Positions 55,883 to 64,000 of a stretch of DNA of 64,000 bases are shown one piece after another. The position numbers and the translations under genes were made by a program. The notes under the pieces were generated by a model. It did not search any database, had not been told where the DNA came from, and saw nothing but the letters and a program-made list of their open reading frames with translations. The DNA is from Methanobacterium sp. BRmetb2 (GTDB taxonomy: Archaea > Methanobacteriota > Methanobacteria > Methanobacteriales > Methanobacteriaceae), in assembly GCA_003491285.1 (NCBI GenBank), contig CP022705.1, positions 62,001 to 126,000 on the forward strand. The letters run 5' to 3'. Position 1 is the first letter of the stretch; the number at the start of each line of letters is the position of its first letter.

Positions 55883-56104
55883 ATGAAAGAAACTGTTGAG
55901 ATTAATAAAGAAGAAGAAGCAATAGAAACCAAAAAAAGTAGAAAAAGAAATATGATAGGAATATATATTGGTATTTGCTTCGTTATTGTAGGAATAATCT
56001 GGTACGCTGTAAATATGGGACTAATACCACTTAAATATTTGGAATCATGGCCCCAAATACTGCTGGTGATTATAGGAATATTAATATTGATTAAATCACT
56101 GTAA
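55883..56104 (+). CDS. Small membrane protein, LiaI/LiaF-like helix pair
   Basis: Protein of 73 residues: a charged cytoplasmic N-terminus (EINKEEEAIETKKSRKRN), then two helices (about 25-45 and 52-70) separated by a short loop with ESWPQILLVIIGILILI. The W-P step in the second helix is typical of the LiaI-LiaF-like membrane region (DUF5668 type). ATG at 55871 is in frame, but GGTGAT stands before ATG 55883. Function unknown. Confidence 0.7.
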   Translation: MKETVEINKEEEAIETKKSRKRNMIGIYIGICFVIVGIIWYAVNMGLIPLKYLESWPQILLVIIGILILIKSL

Positions 56105-56241
56105 AAACCATTTATAACTGAATCCAAACATTTAATAAGTTACAACTAATTAATCCAATAAAAATTAATCAATTAATCTTCAATCAAGTATAAAATTTAA
56201 TTTTATATACATTTAAAAGAATATAACAGGAAAAAGATAAC

Positions 56242-57270
56242 ATGAATGAGTTACTAAGAAAACTAGCTGACGCACCAGGAATTTCTGGTTTTGAAGAGGA
56301 TATAAGAAATTTGATGATGGAAGAGTTGAAAAAACATAGTGATGAAATAGAAATCGATAAAATGGGCAATATAATTGCCTTAAAAAAAGGGGACCCCCAT
56401 GGGGAGAAAATAATGTTAGCAGCTCATATGGATGAAATTGGACTTATGGTGCGCTACATTGATGAGAAGGGTTTTATAAAATTCTCTAAAATTGGAGGCA
56501 TTAACGATCAAATGCTTCTAAATCAAACTGTGGAAATATACACAGATAACGGAATAATTATGGGTGTTATTGGATCTAAACCTCCTCATAAGATGAAAGA
56601 AGCTGAAAGAAAGAAAATTATTGGATCAGAAGATATGTTTATAGATATTGGGGCATTAGACAAGGAAGATGCAGAAAAAATAGTGTCTATTGGAGATCCT
56701 ATCATTTTTAAACACAATTTCAGCGAATTACCTAACAATCTGATAACTGCAAAAGCTCTGGATAACCGGGTTGGATGTTTAGTCCTTCTAGAAGTCTTAA
56801 AAAGAGTGAAGAGTAAAGCTAATATATATGCAGTAGGTACTGTTCAGGAAGAAGTAGGACTGAAGGGTGCCAAAACTTCAGCCTTTAAAATAAACCCAGA
56901 TATGGCCCTGGCACTTGATGTGACCATCGCCGGAGATCATCCGGGTATTAAAGAGGATGAAGCACCAGCCAAGATTGGTGAAGGGCCAGCAATTATATTA
57001 ACTGATGCCAGTGGACGGGGAATTATAACCCACCCTAAAGTTAAGAAATTGTTGATAAATGCAGCACAAAAGAAAAAAATACCCCACCAAGTTGAGGTTA
57101 GTGATGGGGGAACAACTGACGCAACTGCCATACACTTAACCAGAGAAGGTATACCTGCAGGAGTCCTTTCAGTTGCAACTAGATACATCCACACACCAGT
57201 GAGTATTGTAAGTCTGGAAGATATAGAAAATACTATAGAATTACTGGTTGCTGCCCTCGAAGATATCTAA
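56242..57270 (+). CDS. M42 family aminopeptidase
   Basis: Dimetal peptidase of 342 residues that removes N-terminal residues from short peptides in large tetrahedral cytoplasmic assemblies. Metal ligands and catalytic acids are visible: MLAAHMDEIGLMV (His, Asp), ALDNRVGC (bridging Asp), TVQEEVGLKGAKT (catalytic Glu and ligand Glu), ALDVTIAGDHPG (Asp) and ATRYIHTPVS (His). All are intact. It sits alone between a small membrane protein and a converging antiporter gene. Confidence 0.92.
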   Translation: MNELLRKLADAPGISGFEEDIRNLMMEELKKHSDEIEIDKMGNIIALKKGDPHGEKIMLAAHMDEIGLMVRYIDEKGFIKFSKIGGINDQMLLNQTVEIYTDNGIIMGVIGSKPPHKMKEAERKKIIGSEDMFIDIGALDKEDAEKIVSIGDPIIFKHNFSELPNNLITAKALDNRVGCLVLLEVLKRVKSKANIYAVGTVQEEVGLKGAKTSAFKINPDMALALDVTIAGDHPGIKEDEAPAKIGEGPAIILTDASGRGIITHPKVKKLLINAAQKKKIPHQVEVSDGGTTDATAIHLTREGIPAGVLSVATRYIHTPVSIVSLEDIENTIELLVAALEDI

Positions 57271-57307
57271 AAATTGGGGATATCTAAAAATAAGGACATC
57301 TAAAAAA
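57262..57307. repeat. Short tandem repeat across the M42 peptidase stop codon
   Basis: Two exact copies of GATATCTAAAAAT (57262-57274 and 57279-57291) and a third close copy at 57295-57307. The first contains the gene's stop codon. A T-rich tract (57308-57330), probably the terminator, follows. Confidence 0.6.
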
Positions 57308-57399
57308 TTCATTCTCTTTTTTCCTTTTTCTTGAAAATTTTCTTTAAATTTAATCTTTCTTTACTATCACTGAATTTCTAATATTTAAATTAAAGGATA

Positions 57400-58596
57400 T
57401 TAAGTATCATCTGGTTTTAGAACCTTCTCACCGTAAAGTTGTACTCCTATTGCACCTAAAGGAGCTGTAAAGAGAATGGCCACAACTGATATGGCTAATA
57501 TTAACTGACCAGATGCAACTCCTGCTGCAAGAGGTATGGCGCCGATTGCTGCTTGAACTGTGGCTTTAGGAGTGTAAGCAATTATGCAGAATATTTTCTC
57601 CTTTGTGTTTAGATTTGTTCCTGCAAGAGAACCGTAAACTGCAATGCTCCGGGCTAAAAGTCCTATTATTATAATAACCAGCCCTATAAGTCCAGCAGAG
57701 ATAGCCAGATAAATATTTACCTGGGCCCCTACCAGCACAAAGAGCAGTATTTCTGCAAATATCCATATTTTATTGAATTTTTCTGATAGCTGAATTCCCA
57801 GATCCGGCATTTTTTCTATTATCACAAAACCAATAACCATTAAACCAACTAAGGCTGCCACTGGAACGAACTGGTTGAAGTAGTCCCCGATATTTTTTAA
57901 AAGAATAGCAGAACCTAATATTATAAGGGTTTTCTCAGTGTTTCTAATATTAAACCTTTTAAAGAGGTATATTAATATAAATGCCAGTACCAATCCTAAA
58001 AAAATTCCAGTGATAATTGATAGGGGTATACTTAAAAATTCCCATGCTAAATTTATCTGTTGGCCTCCATAAAGACCCAGAAAAACAGAGAAAATAGTAA
58101 TTGCCACCACATCATCTACAGAGGCCCCGGTAAGTATAAGGGTGGGTATTCCCTTTCGGGTTCCCATCTTTCTATCTATAAATGACAGCATCTGAGGAAC
58201 TATCACTGCAGGGGAAACTGCAGCAATTATAAAGCCCAACATACCTGCCTCCACCAAAGGCATGTTCAGAAGATAGCTGGCCACAAACATTACAGTTAAT
58301 CCTTCCACTACATCTGGTATAAAACTTAATTTTACAGCTGAAAAACCCACTTTTCGCAGACTTTCCATGTTAATACCGAAACCTGCCCTTAACAATATTA
58401 TTATCAATGCAATTATTCTAAGATCTTCAGATAAACTTAAAAAAGCCACATTGATCCAGTTTAAACCATAAGGACCAATAATAATGCCTAAAATTAACAT
58501 TCCCAATAAGCCTGGTAATTTTATCTTGATAAAAATCTTGTTAAATAATAATCCCAGTAAAATTATAATTGCCAGACTTAAAGCTACAGATTCCAT
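57400..58596 (-). CDS. Cation/proton antiporter (CPA family), fluoride-riboswitch controlled
   Basis: Membrane antiporter of 398 residues with about 12-13 helices. The ion-binding region has LTGASVDDVVAITIF, with the paired aspartates of the antiporter core, and the C-terminal half has AYTPKATVQAAIGAIPLA, a conserved basic helix of the CPA superfamily. The ATG is preceded by AAGGTGAT. The 5' leader carries a fluoride aptamer about 200 bases upstream, so the transporter is probably induced by fluoride. It may export fluoride-linked acid load or sodium, or fluoride itself. Antiporters of this type are among the known targets of fluoride riboswitches in bacteria. Confidence 0.9.
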   Translation of the reverse strand: MESVALSLAIIILLGLLFNKIFIKIKLPGLLGMLILGIIIGPYGLNWINVAFLSLSEDLRIIALIIILLRAGFGINMESLRKVGFSAVKLSFIPDVVEGLTVMFVASYLLNMPLVEAGMLGFIIAAVSPAVIVPQMLSFIDRKMGTRKGIPTLILTGASVDDVVAITIFSVFLGLYGGQQINLAWEFLSIPLSIITGIFLGLVLAFILIYLFKRFNIRNTEKTLIILGSAILLKNIGDYFNQFVPVAALVGLMVIGFVIIEKMPDLGIQLSEKFNKIWIFAEILLFVLVGAQVNIYLAISAGLIGLVIIIIGLLARSIAVYGSLAGTNLNTKEKIFCIIAYTPKATVQAAIGAIPLAAGVASGQLILAISVVAILFTAPLGAIGVQLYGEKVLKPDDT

Positions 58597-58700
58597 AGCA
58601 TCACCTTATAATTGGAATAATCAGTATAAATGTCAAATGACAATATTAAATCATTTATTATTTTAAAATAAGATATTAGACAATTAAAATAATATTTTTT

Positions 58701-58720
58701 AAAAAATGTAACTACATCAA
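58701..58720 (-). terminator. Possible terminator inside the riboswitch leader
   Basis: On the minus strand a short ATGTA/TACAT stem with a tight two-base loop runs straight into six T. It lies about 75 bases after the aptamer and could be the off-state stop. The stem is weak. Confidence 0.25.
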
Positions 58721-58790
58721 TTAAAATAGTATGTTGATTAAATTGTTTATCCATAAATTAGCCTCTTTCCTACATTTTATTTTTCTGAAA

Positions 58791-58840
58791 GTAGGAGTCA
58801 TCAGCTTAAAAAAGCGGTTAAAGGTGGAACCCCATCACCT
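58791..58840 (-). promoter_or_regulatory. Fluoride riboswitch (crcB motif)
   Basis: Reading the minus strand from 58840, all parts of the fluoride aptamer are present. Stem 1 is AGGTG (58840-58836) with CACCT (58826-58822), closing the loop ATGGGGTTC. A short stem GCTT/AAGC (58815-58812 with 58807-58804) closes on TTTT. Then comes the conserved TGATG (58803-58799) and ACTCC (58798-58794). Loop bases GGGGT (58833-58829) pair with ACTCC to form the pseudoknot. The string GCTGATGACTCCTA is the signature of the class. The antiporter gene is about 195 bases downstream. Confidence 0.92.
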
Positions 58841-58880
58841 GATTAAGATATTTTATAAAAAATTAAATTACATAGAAGTA

Positions 58881-58890
58881 ATATAAAAAA
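58881..58890 (-). promoter_or_regulatory. Promoter for the fluoride riboswitch leader
   Basis: Minus-strand TTTTTTATAT box. Transcription would start near 58860, some 20 bases before the aptamer. A second AT-rich box (58846-58858) lies too close to the aptamer. The rest of the gap up to 59083 shows no gene. Confidence 0.45.
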
Positions 58891-59083
58891 GTTCCTATTT
58901 TGTCAGATATTATGCAACAATCCAGGGACTCAATTCTAACCATCAATAATTAAAATATTATAAAGTCTTTTTTTGTAAAAATATTATCTTTAAATGACTC
59001 TTTTTAAAAAAATTGAAATAAAAAGAAGAAATAAAAAGAATATTTGAGAATTAAAGTAGAAAATTTGATTTTAATGAAGATAG

Positions 59084-59800
59084 CTAACTACTTTCAACCT
59101 CTGATGTGACTTCTATACCATCCGGGCCTATTTCATATGTTAAAAATTCAATAGGTGTTCTGGTACTCCTCATTTTCACCACATCCATGACTCTTTCCCT
59201 GCGTCCAGTGTATGGATTTTCCCTTTTCATTAATTTTATGGCACCATACACAGAAAAAAGGGCTAGTTCATTGAATTCTCGGGAGGTAGCACTATCAAGG
59301 ATAACCAGTGCAGTAATACCTCGCTGTTTTAATTCATAGATTAAAAGATCGAAACGGTCACGGAATTCATAAGGTGTCAACTTGGCGGTGTGGCTTCCTA
59401 AACTGTCTATTATAACCACTTTAGTATCTTCTGGCAGATCTTGAAGCAGCTTGGCAAAGTTACCTTTCATAGCTTCAACCCCAATACTCATCTCTGCCTC
59501 AGTAACCCTTGCTCTTAGACCAGCAAGTTCTATAAAATTCAATAGGCCTTCTTCTTTAAAATCGTCAACACCCCAATTAAATGAATCCCCTTGTCTTTTT
59601 AAATCCTGATTATCTTCCTCAGTAGTTATATAAACCGTTTTTAGATTCTGATCACAGGCACTTTTTGCAAATTGGAGTGCAAATATAGTCTTTCCAGAAC
59701 CTGCATCACCAGTAATAAGTATGGTTCTGCCAGCTGGAAAACCATCGGTAATCTCATCCAAACCATCTATCCCTATTTTTATTCTTTCCACACTATCCAC
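59084..59800 (-). CDS. KaiC-like RecA-superfamily ATPase
   Basis: Single-domain KaiC/RadA-related ATPase of 238 residues: Walker A ITGDAGSGKTIFALQFA, catalytic-glutamate region YITTEEDNQ, Walker B KVVIIDSLGSH. Archaeal proteins of this class act as signalling ATPases and often sit next to two-component regulators. Here a REC-PAS protein gene lies 128 bases upstream on the same strand, so the two may work together. It carries one KaiC domain only and no serine/threonine phosphorylation pattern like cyanobacterial KaiC could be judged. Confidence 0.87.
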   Translation of the reverse strand: MDSVERIKIGIDGLDEITDGFPAGRTILITGDAGSGKTIFALQFAKSACDQNLKTVYITTEEDNQDLKRQGDSFNWGVDDFKEEGLLNFIELAGLRARVTEAEMSIGVEAMKGNFAKLLQDLPEDTKVVIIDSLGSHTAKLTPYEFRDRFDLLIYELKQRGITALVILDSATSREFNELALFSVYGAIKLMKRENPYTGRRERVMDVVKMRSTRTPIEFLTYEIGPDGIEVTSEVESS

Positions 59801-59928
59801 TCCTTTAATTAAAGGTTATAAATCAATATAAATGCAGATCATTAATTATGTAACAGTTATTATGTTTCTACCAGATTTTTATCAGTTTCTTTAATTTGTT
59901 GATATTCTAAATAAGGGTTAGATTATAT

Positions 59929-61200
59929 TTATTTCAATGCAGATAGATAAAATTCAAATTTCATAGATTTAGAACCATCTACTAAACTTGAACTTTGAGA
60001 AACATTCCCTTTAAGATTAGTCCAGGTGAAGCTTCTAATCAGCATTGCCCTAAATATTAGGGAGAATATGGGATTTTTGGCTGCATCTTTCATCCATGGA
60101 AATGTTAAAAATTCCAGAGTATTTTTTGACTTTTCAGAGATCATTTTTGTTTTAATTCCCAGATTTAGTAATAGATCAGATAACCACTTTAAGTAAGCAG
60201 AAAATATTTCTGGGGCGTCTTCCACAGCTACATCATCTATTTTTGAACTTATACCTTTATTTTCCATATATTCATCGAAATTAGGTTTCATATTAGATTC
60301 AAATCTATCAGCAAAATTCTTTATTATGGTATTTCGAAGTTGTGGGGGGATATTTGTTGCAAATACCGGTATCGCACTTACCACAAAGCTGTATAATTCT
60401 GAACGAGCCTTTTCTTTTGCAAGTTCCAGTTTTTGTTTTTCTGCTTCCCTTATAACGGTTATATCGTGGGCAATAAACTGAATATTAAAATTTTCACCAT
60501 TAATATTCATTAAAGTAAGATATATGTCATAATACAAAATATTTCCATTTCTTAAAATTCTTATTTCAAAAGGTTCTACTTTTTCCCCATTTAAAACATT
60601 AGAAAAATTTTCATTGAATAATTTCAGATCATGTTTATCATAAATGACTTTTGCAAGCAAATTATTAAAATCTGCACCCATCACTTCTCCAGACATAATG
60701 GGCATTTCTTCTGCTTTTTCATTATTGTAAATAATCTTTCCATTGTCATCCATTAATACAATAGGATTTGGAGATGATTGGAAGAGCATCCTGTATCGTT
60801 CTTCACTTTCTCGTAATTTACTGTCCATTTTATGTTTGTAAAGGGCCACTTCCACGGCGCTGTGCAGTTCCCTATCTTCAAATGGTTTGATTATATACCC
60901 AAATGGCCCGGTGAGTTTGGCCCGGCTAAGTGTTTTCTCATCAGAATAAGCAGTTAAGTATACAACTGGAATATCAAAACGTTCCCGTATTTCCTGGGCT
61001 GCTTGAATCCCGTCCATCTTACCTTTCAAAACAATATCCATCAGCACCAGATCTGGCTGGTTTTCCTCTGTTTTTTCGATGGCTTCTTCACCAGATGCGG
61101 CGATTCCAAGGACATCATATCCTAAACCTTCAGCTCTGTGCTTAATATCCATTGCTACAATACTTTCATCTTCCACAACCAGTAACCTTGTATTAGCCAT
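59929..61200 (-). CDS. Response regulator with REC, PAS and methanogen output domain
   Basis: A 423-residue signalling protein. The REC domain (1-125) has the acidic pair ED at 10-11, phospho-acceptor Asp55 in LVLMDIVLKG, Thr83 and Lys105 (IIKPFEDREL). A PAS domain (about 130-255) follows with NPIVLMDDNGKIIYNN. The C-terminal 150 residues, ending in LIRSFTWTNLKG and FEFYLSAL, look like the output domain found in methanogen regulators and have no DNA-binding or kinase motif. It is therefore likely to act by protein contact, perhaps on the KaiC-like ATPase encoded downstream. Confidence 0.85.
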   Translation of the reverse strand: MANTRLLVVEDESIVAMDIKHRAEGLGYDVLGIAASGEEAIEKTEENQPDLVLMDIVLKGKMDGIQAAQEIRERFDIPVVYLTAYSDEKTLSRAKLTGPFGYIIKPFEDRELHSAVEVALYKHKMDSKLRESEERYRMLFQSSPNPIVLMDDNGKIIYNNEKAEEMPIMSGEVMGADFNNLLAKVIYDKHDLKLFNENFSNVLNGEKVEPFEIRILRNGNILYYDIYLTLMNINGENFNIQFIAHDITVIREAEKQKLELAKEKARSELYSFVVSAIPVFATNIPPQLRNTIIKNFADRFESNMKPNFDEYMENKGISSKIDDVAVEDAPEIFSAYLKWLSDLLLNLGIKTKMISEKSKNTLEFLTFPWMKDAAKNPIFSLIFRAMLIRSFTWTNLKGNVSQSSSLVDGSKSMKFEFYLSALK

Positions 61201-61243
61201 GATATCCCCTATAATATTACAACATTACACTAAGTTATATCAC

Positions 61244-61299
61244 TATTTATTATTAAGTTTAACTTATTCTTTAAAGCATTATTTATTATTAAGTTTAAC
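61244..61299. repeat. 20-base direct repeat upstream of the REC-PAS gene
   Basis: TATTTATTATTAAGTTTAAC occurs at 61244-61263 and again at 61280-61299, with a period of 36 bases; the similarity extends a few bases past both ends. The copies lie 44-100 bases before the start codon of the minus-strand regulator gene, where its promoter should be. The remainder of the 273-base gap to uvrC has no recognisable feature. Confidence 0.75.
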
Positions 61300-61473
61300 C
61301 TATTTATGTTTTAATATGATTATTTAAAATCTAACTAATAAATTGAGTCCCATGTAGTATTATACTTGATTAATAATCATGATTAATTCAAATAAATTAT
61401 TTAAACATATAAAAAAAGGTACAACTAATTTTTAAATTTATTAACTAAAAACCAATATTTATTGAAGATTTAC

Positions 61474-63228
61474 TTAATGAAAATGGTTATAAATATCTTT
61501 AGCTACCCTGCTATTGATACTGTCAACTTCCATTAATTGATTGACCCCTGCCTTTTTAATATTTTTTAAACTCCCAAAGTGTTTTAAAAGTTTCATTTTA
61601 CGTTTTTGACCTATTCCTTTTATTTTGTCAAGTTCTGATTCGGATATCTTTTTAGATCTTAATTTTCTATGGTAACTGATGGCAAAGCGGTGGGCTTCGT
61701 CCCTAATTCTCTGCAATAAAAGTAATACTTGGGAACGAGGAGGCAATATAATAGGATCTAGATTTCCTGGGAGAAAAATGTGTTCAAATTCTTTGGCCAA
61801 ACCCATGACTGGAATTTCAATATTTAAAGAGTTAAATACACTTAACGCTACATTTAACTGGCCCTTACCACCATCTACTATAACCAGATCTGGATATTCT
61901 GATTTTTCCAGTTTTAATTTTTCATATCTACGCCTTAAAACTTCTCTCATCATAGCATAATCATCAGGACCTTTTGTTTCTATTTTATATTTACGATAAC
62001 TGCTTTTTTCAGGAACACCATTCTTGAATACTACCATAGATGCCACTGGTTCCTTTCCAGCTATATTAGATATGTCAAATGCTTCTATACTTCGAGGCAG
62101 CTTTGGTAATTTAAGATACTTCTTAAGATCAAGTAATGTGTTTTTAAACTCTTTTTTCTGAATCTTGATTACCTCGGCATTTTTAACCACCATTCTCATT
62201 AACCGGTATTCTACTCCTTCAACAGGTACCTTCAATTTGACTGATTCACCCCTGCGTTCTGATAACCATTCAGTTATCAAATCATGGTCATAAACCACAT
62301 TTTGAAGTAGGATCTCGCCAGGTATGTACCGGGGGTTGGAGTAGAACTGTTTTATGAATGCAGATAATACCTTTTCTGGTGGCGTATTTTCAATACCATT
62401 CATTATAAAATCATCTTTACCTGTGATTTTTCCATCCCTTATTGAAAAAACCACTATATATGCAGTTTTGCTCTCATATGCTCCGGCAATTACATCCTGA
62501 TCCAGTTTATTGGTGAAGGATACTTTCTGTTTCTCCATAATCTCTTTAATAGAATCAATCTGATCTCTTAGTACTGCGGCCTTTTCAAATTCATGATTTG
62601 CACTGGCATCATCCATCATCTCCTGAAGATGCTGGATTATTTCCTGATATTTCCCCTGGAAAAAAAGATTAATTTGATGGATAATCTCATTGTAATAGTC
62701 CTTGGATATCTTCCCATCACAGGGCGCATCGCAGATCTTTATTTGATAATTTAGACAGGGCCCATCCATTTTTTTGCAGTCTCTAATTTTAAAAAGAGAT
62801 TTAATGAATTTTATAGTTTTTCTAACAGCCATAACATCAGTAAACGGGCCGTAATAATGTGATCCATCGTCAGTCACATTCCTGCTGATTAAAATACGAG
62901 GATAATCTTCATTGGTTATTTTTATGTAGGGGTACCTTTTGTCATCTTTTAGTCGCACATTGTATCGGGGGCGGTACTTTTTAATCAGATTAGCTTCTAA
63001 TATCAGTGCTTCTTTTTCTGTATCTGTTAAGATGTATTCTAAACTGTGGAAATGTTTCATCAAGGTGCGTGTCTTTGGTGTATCATAAGTATCCTTGAAG
63101 TAGGATTTTACTCGTTTTTTGAGTGATATGGCCTTTCCAACATAGATCACATCATCTTGTTCATTTTTCATTATGTAAACACCGGTTTTATCCGGTAAAC
63201 TATTAGGGTCCTGGGTTTGAAATGACAT
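61474..63228 (-). CDS. uvrC: Excinuclease ABC subunit C
   Basis: Nuclease of nucleotide excision repair that cuts on both sides of a lesion held by UvrB. Domains in order: GIY-YIG (GVYIMKNEQDDVIYVGKA, residues about 15-95), four-cysteine region (KIRDCKKMDGPCLNYQIKIC), UVR UvrB-binding domain (FEKAAVLRDQIDSI, about 205-240), RNase H-like endonuclease (EAFDISNIAGKEPVASMVVF and VIVDGGKGQL) and C-terminal helix-hairpin-helix pair. Full length at 584. It is divergent from uvrB across a 258-base gap. UvrABC is of bacterial origin in archaea. Confidence 0.95.
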   Translation of the reverse strand: MSFQTQDPNSLPDKTGVYIMKNEQDDVIYVGKAISLKKRVKSYFKDTYDTPKTRTLMKHFHSLEYILTDTEKEALILEANLIKKYRPRYNVRLKDDKRYPYIKITNEDYPRILISRNVTDDGSHYYGPFTDVMAVRKTIKFIKSLFKIRDCKKMDGPCLNYQIKICDAPCDGKISKDYYNEIIHQINLFFQGKYQEIIQHLQEMMDDASANHEFEKAAVLRDQIDSIKEIMEKQKVSFTNKLDQDVIAGAYESKTAYIVVFSIRDGKITGKDDFIMNGIENTPPEKVLSAFIKQFYSNPRYIPGEILLQNVVYDHDLITEWLSERRGESVKLKVPVEGVEYRLMRMVVKNAEVIKIQKKEFKNTLLDLKKYLKLPKLPRSIEAFDISNIAGKEPVASMVVFKNGVPEKSSYRKYKIETKGPDDYAMMREVLRRRYEKLKLEKSEYPDLVIVDGGKGQLNVALSVFNSLNIEIPVMGLAKEFEHIFLPGNLDPIILPPRSQVLLLLQRIRDEAHRFAISYHRKLRSKKISESELDKIKGIGQKRKMKLLKHFGSLKNIKKAGVNQLMEVDSINSRVAKDIYNHFH

Positions 63229-63428
63229 TTTAATCTTTAAAGGTATTTGTTAAGTTAAATGGGATATTAAAGGTTTAAAAGGTTTCCCTAATACCCACTT
63301 TTTAATGGAAATTAATTGATCATTATACGAATGATTGAAAATTGAAAAATTTATATATTAGTTTGTAGAAACTATGTTTATTATTTTTGATATATTATAA
63401 TAAAATTAGAATTTAATAATGATATACT

Positions 63429-63437
63429 TTTTATAAA
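63429..63437 (+). promoter_or_regulatory. Possible uvrB promoter
   Basis: TTTATAAAA box about 50 bases before the uvrB ATG, within the AT-rich divergent gap 63229-63486. A TTTATATATT stretch at 63350-63359 is another candidate and could serve either gene. Confidence 0.35.
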
Positions 63438-63486
63438 AAATATTAGAACAAACGACAATATACTTTGTTTTTCTATGAGGATTAAA

Positions 63487-64000
63487 ATGGGAGAATTTAA
63501 ACTCAGATCAAATTATAAACCATTAGGGGATCAACCAAAAGCAATAAAATCACTTGTAAACGGATTAAAGAAGGGATACCGTGATCAAACTCTTTTAGGA
63601 GTAACTGGTTCAGGTAAAACTTTCACCATGGCCAATGTTATTGAGAAAATCCAGAAGCCTACTCTAGTTATTTCTCACAACAAAACACTGGCTGCCCAGT
63701 TGTACGAGGAATTTAAAGAATTTTTTCCAGATAATGCAGTTGAGTACTTTGTAAGCTACTACGATTATTATCAACCTGAAGCTTACGTACCTCAAACCGA
63801 CACCTACATTGACAAGGAAGCTTCTATTAATGACGAAATTGACCAGATGCGCCATTCTACAACCCAGTCTCTCTTATCTAGGGACGATGTCATAGTTGTA
63901 TCCAGTGTTTCCTGTATCTACGGTTTAGGAGCACCTGAAGATTATGGAGAATTTTTACTCACTATTGATGTGGGAAGCAGTATTGATCGGGACGAAATAC
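63487..64000 (+). CDS. uvrB: Excinuclease ABC subunit B (3' partial)
   Basis: Damage-verifying helicase of excision repair. The visible 171 codons show FKLRSNYKPLGDQPKAI, Walker A GVTGSGKTFTMA, ISHNKTLAAQLYEEF and the beta-hairpin region YYDYYQPEAYVPQTDTYI, all characteristic. GAGG at 63477-63480 sits six bases before ATG 63487; ATG 63475 is in frame but upstream of that site. The gene continues past the end of the window. Confidence 0.95.
   Translation, partial: MGEFKLRSNYKPLGDQPKAIKSLVNGLKKGYRDQTLLGVTGSGKTFTMANVIEKIQKPTLVISHNKTLAAQLYEEFKEFFPDNAVEYFVSYYDYYQPEAYVPQTDTYIDKEASINDEIDQMRHSTTQSLLSRDDVIVVSSVSCIYGLGAPEDYGEFLLTIDVGSSIDRDEI

Noticed and set aside
58590..58754. Short minus-strand frame starting at ATG 58754 in the antiporter leader
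   Set aside because: No ribosome binding site close to the ATG, AT-driven composition and overlap with the antiporter start in another frame; better explained as riboswitch leader.
58785..58845. C/D box small RNA on the minus strand (TGATGA and CTGA-like boxes)
   Set aside because: The boxes are parts of the fluoride aptamer, which accounts for the whole segment including its stems and pseudoknot.

Overview
The window comes from a methanogenic archaeon of the order Methanobacteriales, most likely a mesophilic Methanobacterium. It is AT-rich. It carries a complete energy-converting hydrogenase A (Eha) operon, formylmethanofuran:H4MPT formyltransferase, archaeal-type phosphoglycerate mutase, the archaeal CoA enzyme 4-phosphopantoate--beta-alanine ligase, archaeal TATA-type promoters and GGTGAT-type ribosome binding sites. 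The order asnB, gatC-like, ACT, hom, apgM, pyrG downstream of eha is what I recall for Methanothermobacter thermautotrophicus. That species lacks a canonical cysS, which is present here, so this is a different genus. No rRNA, insertion sequence, prophage or CRISPR array was seen.

Region 1 (1-19.9 kb) is a cell-surface glycan locus. The plus strand holds sugar-nucleotide epimerases, a GT2 glycosyltransferase, two tandem polytopic GT39-like glycosyltransferases, four GT4 glycosyltransferases and an acetyltransferase. The minus strand holds a flippase, UDP-GlcNAc 2-epimerase, UDP-ManNAc dehydrogenase, another epimerase and a large membrane protein with a four-fold repeat and a DUF1616 C-terminus. 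Where the strands converge there is a tiny transcription unit encoding a PMQNTG-hydrophobic-helix peptide.

Region 2 (20-35 kb) is the eha operon, ehaA to ehaR, followed on the same strand by ftr, a PfkB sugar kinase, a 6x[4Fe-4S] polyferredoxin and a CBS-domain protein. Eha uses the ion gradient to reduce ferredoxin with H2 for the first step of CO2 reduction; Ftr catalyses the second step.

Region 3 (35-44 kb) is housekeeping: tRNA-Cys(GCA) next to cysS, asnB, a GatC-like protein, ACT regulator, homoserine dehydrogenase, phosphoglycerate mutase and CTP synthase. The pyrG and gatC-like genes appear to start with CTG.

Region 4 (44-53 kb) is a type IV pilin-like secretion and surface locus. 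It has a prepilin peptidase, three proteins with class III (Q-x-S) signal peptides, and three larger proteins with a shared divergent N-terminus (G-[YL]-[VI]-F-[ST]). They are followed by a PepSY protein, a membrane protein and diphthine--ammonia ligase in overlapping order.

Region 5 (53.9-64 kb) holds UPF0201, UPF0200, the CoA enzyme, an M42 peptidase, a cation/proton antiporter preceded by a clear fluoride riboswitch, a KaiC-like ATPase next to a REC-PAS regulator, and divergent uvrC and uvrB (uvrB runs off the end).
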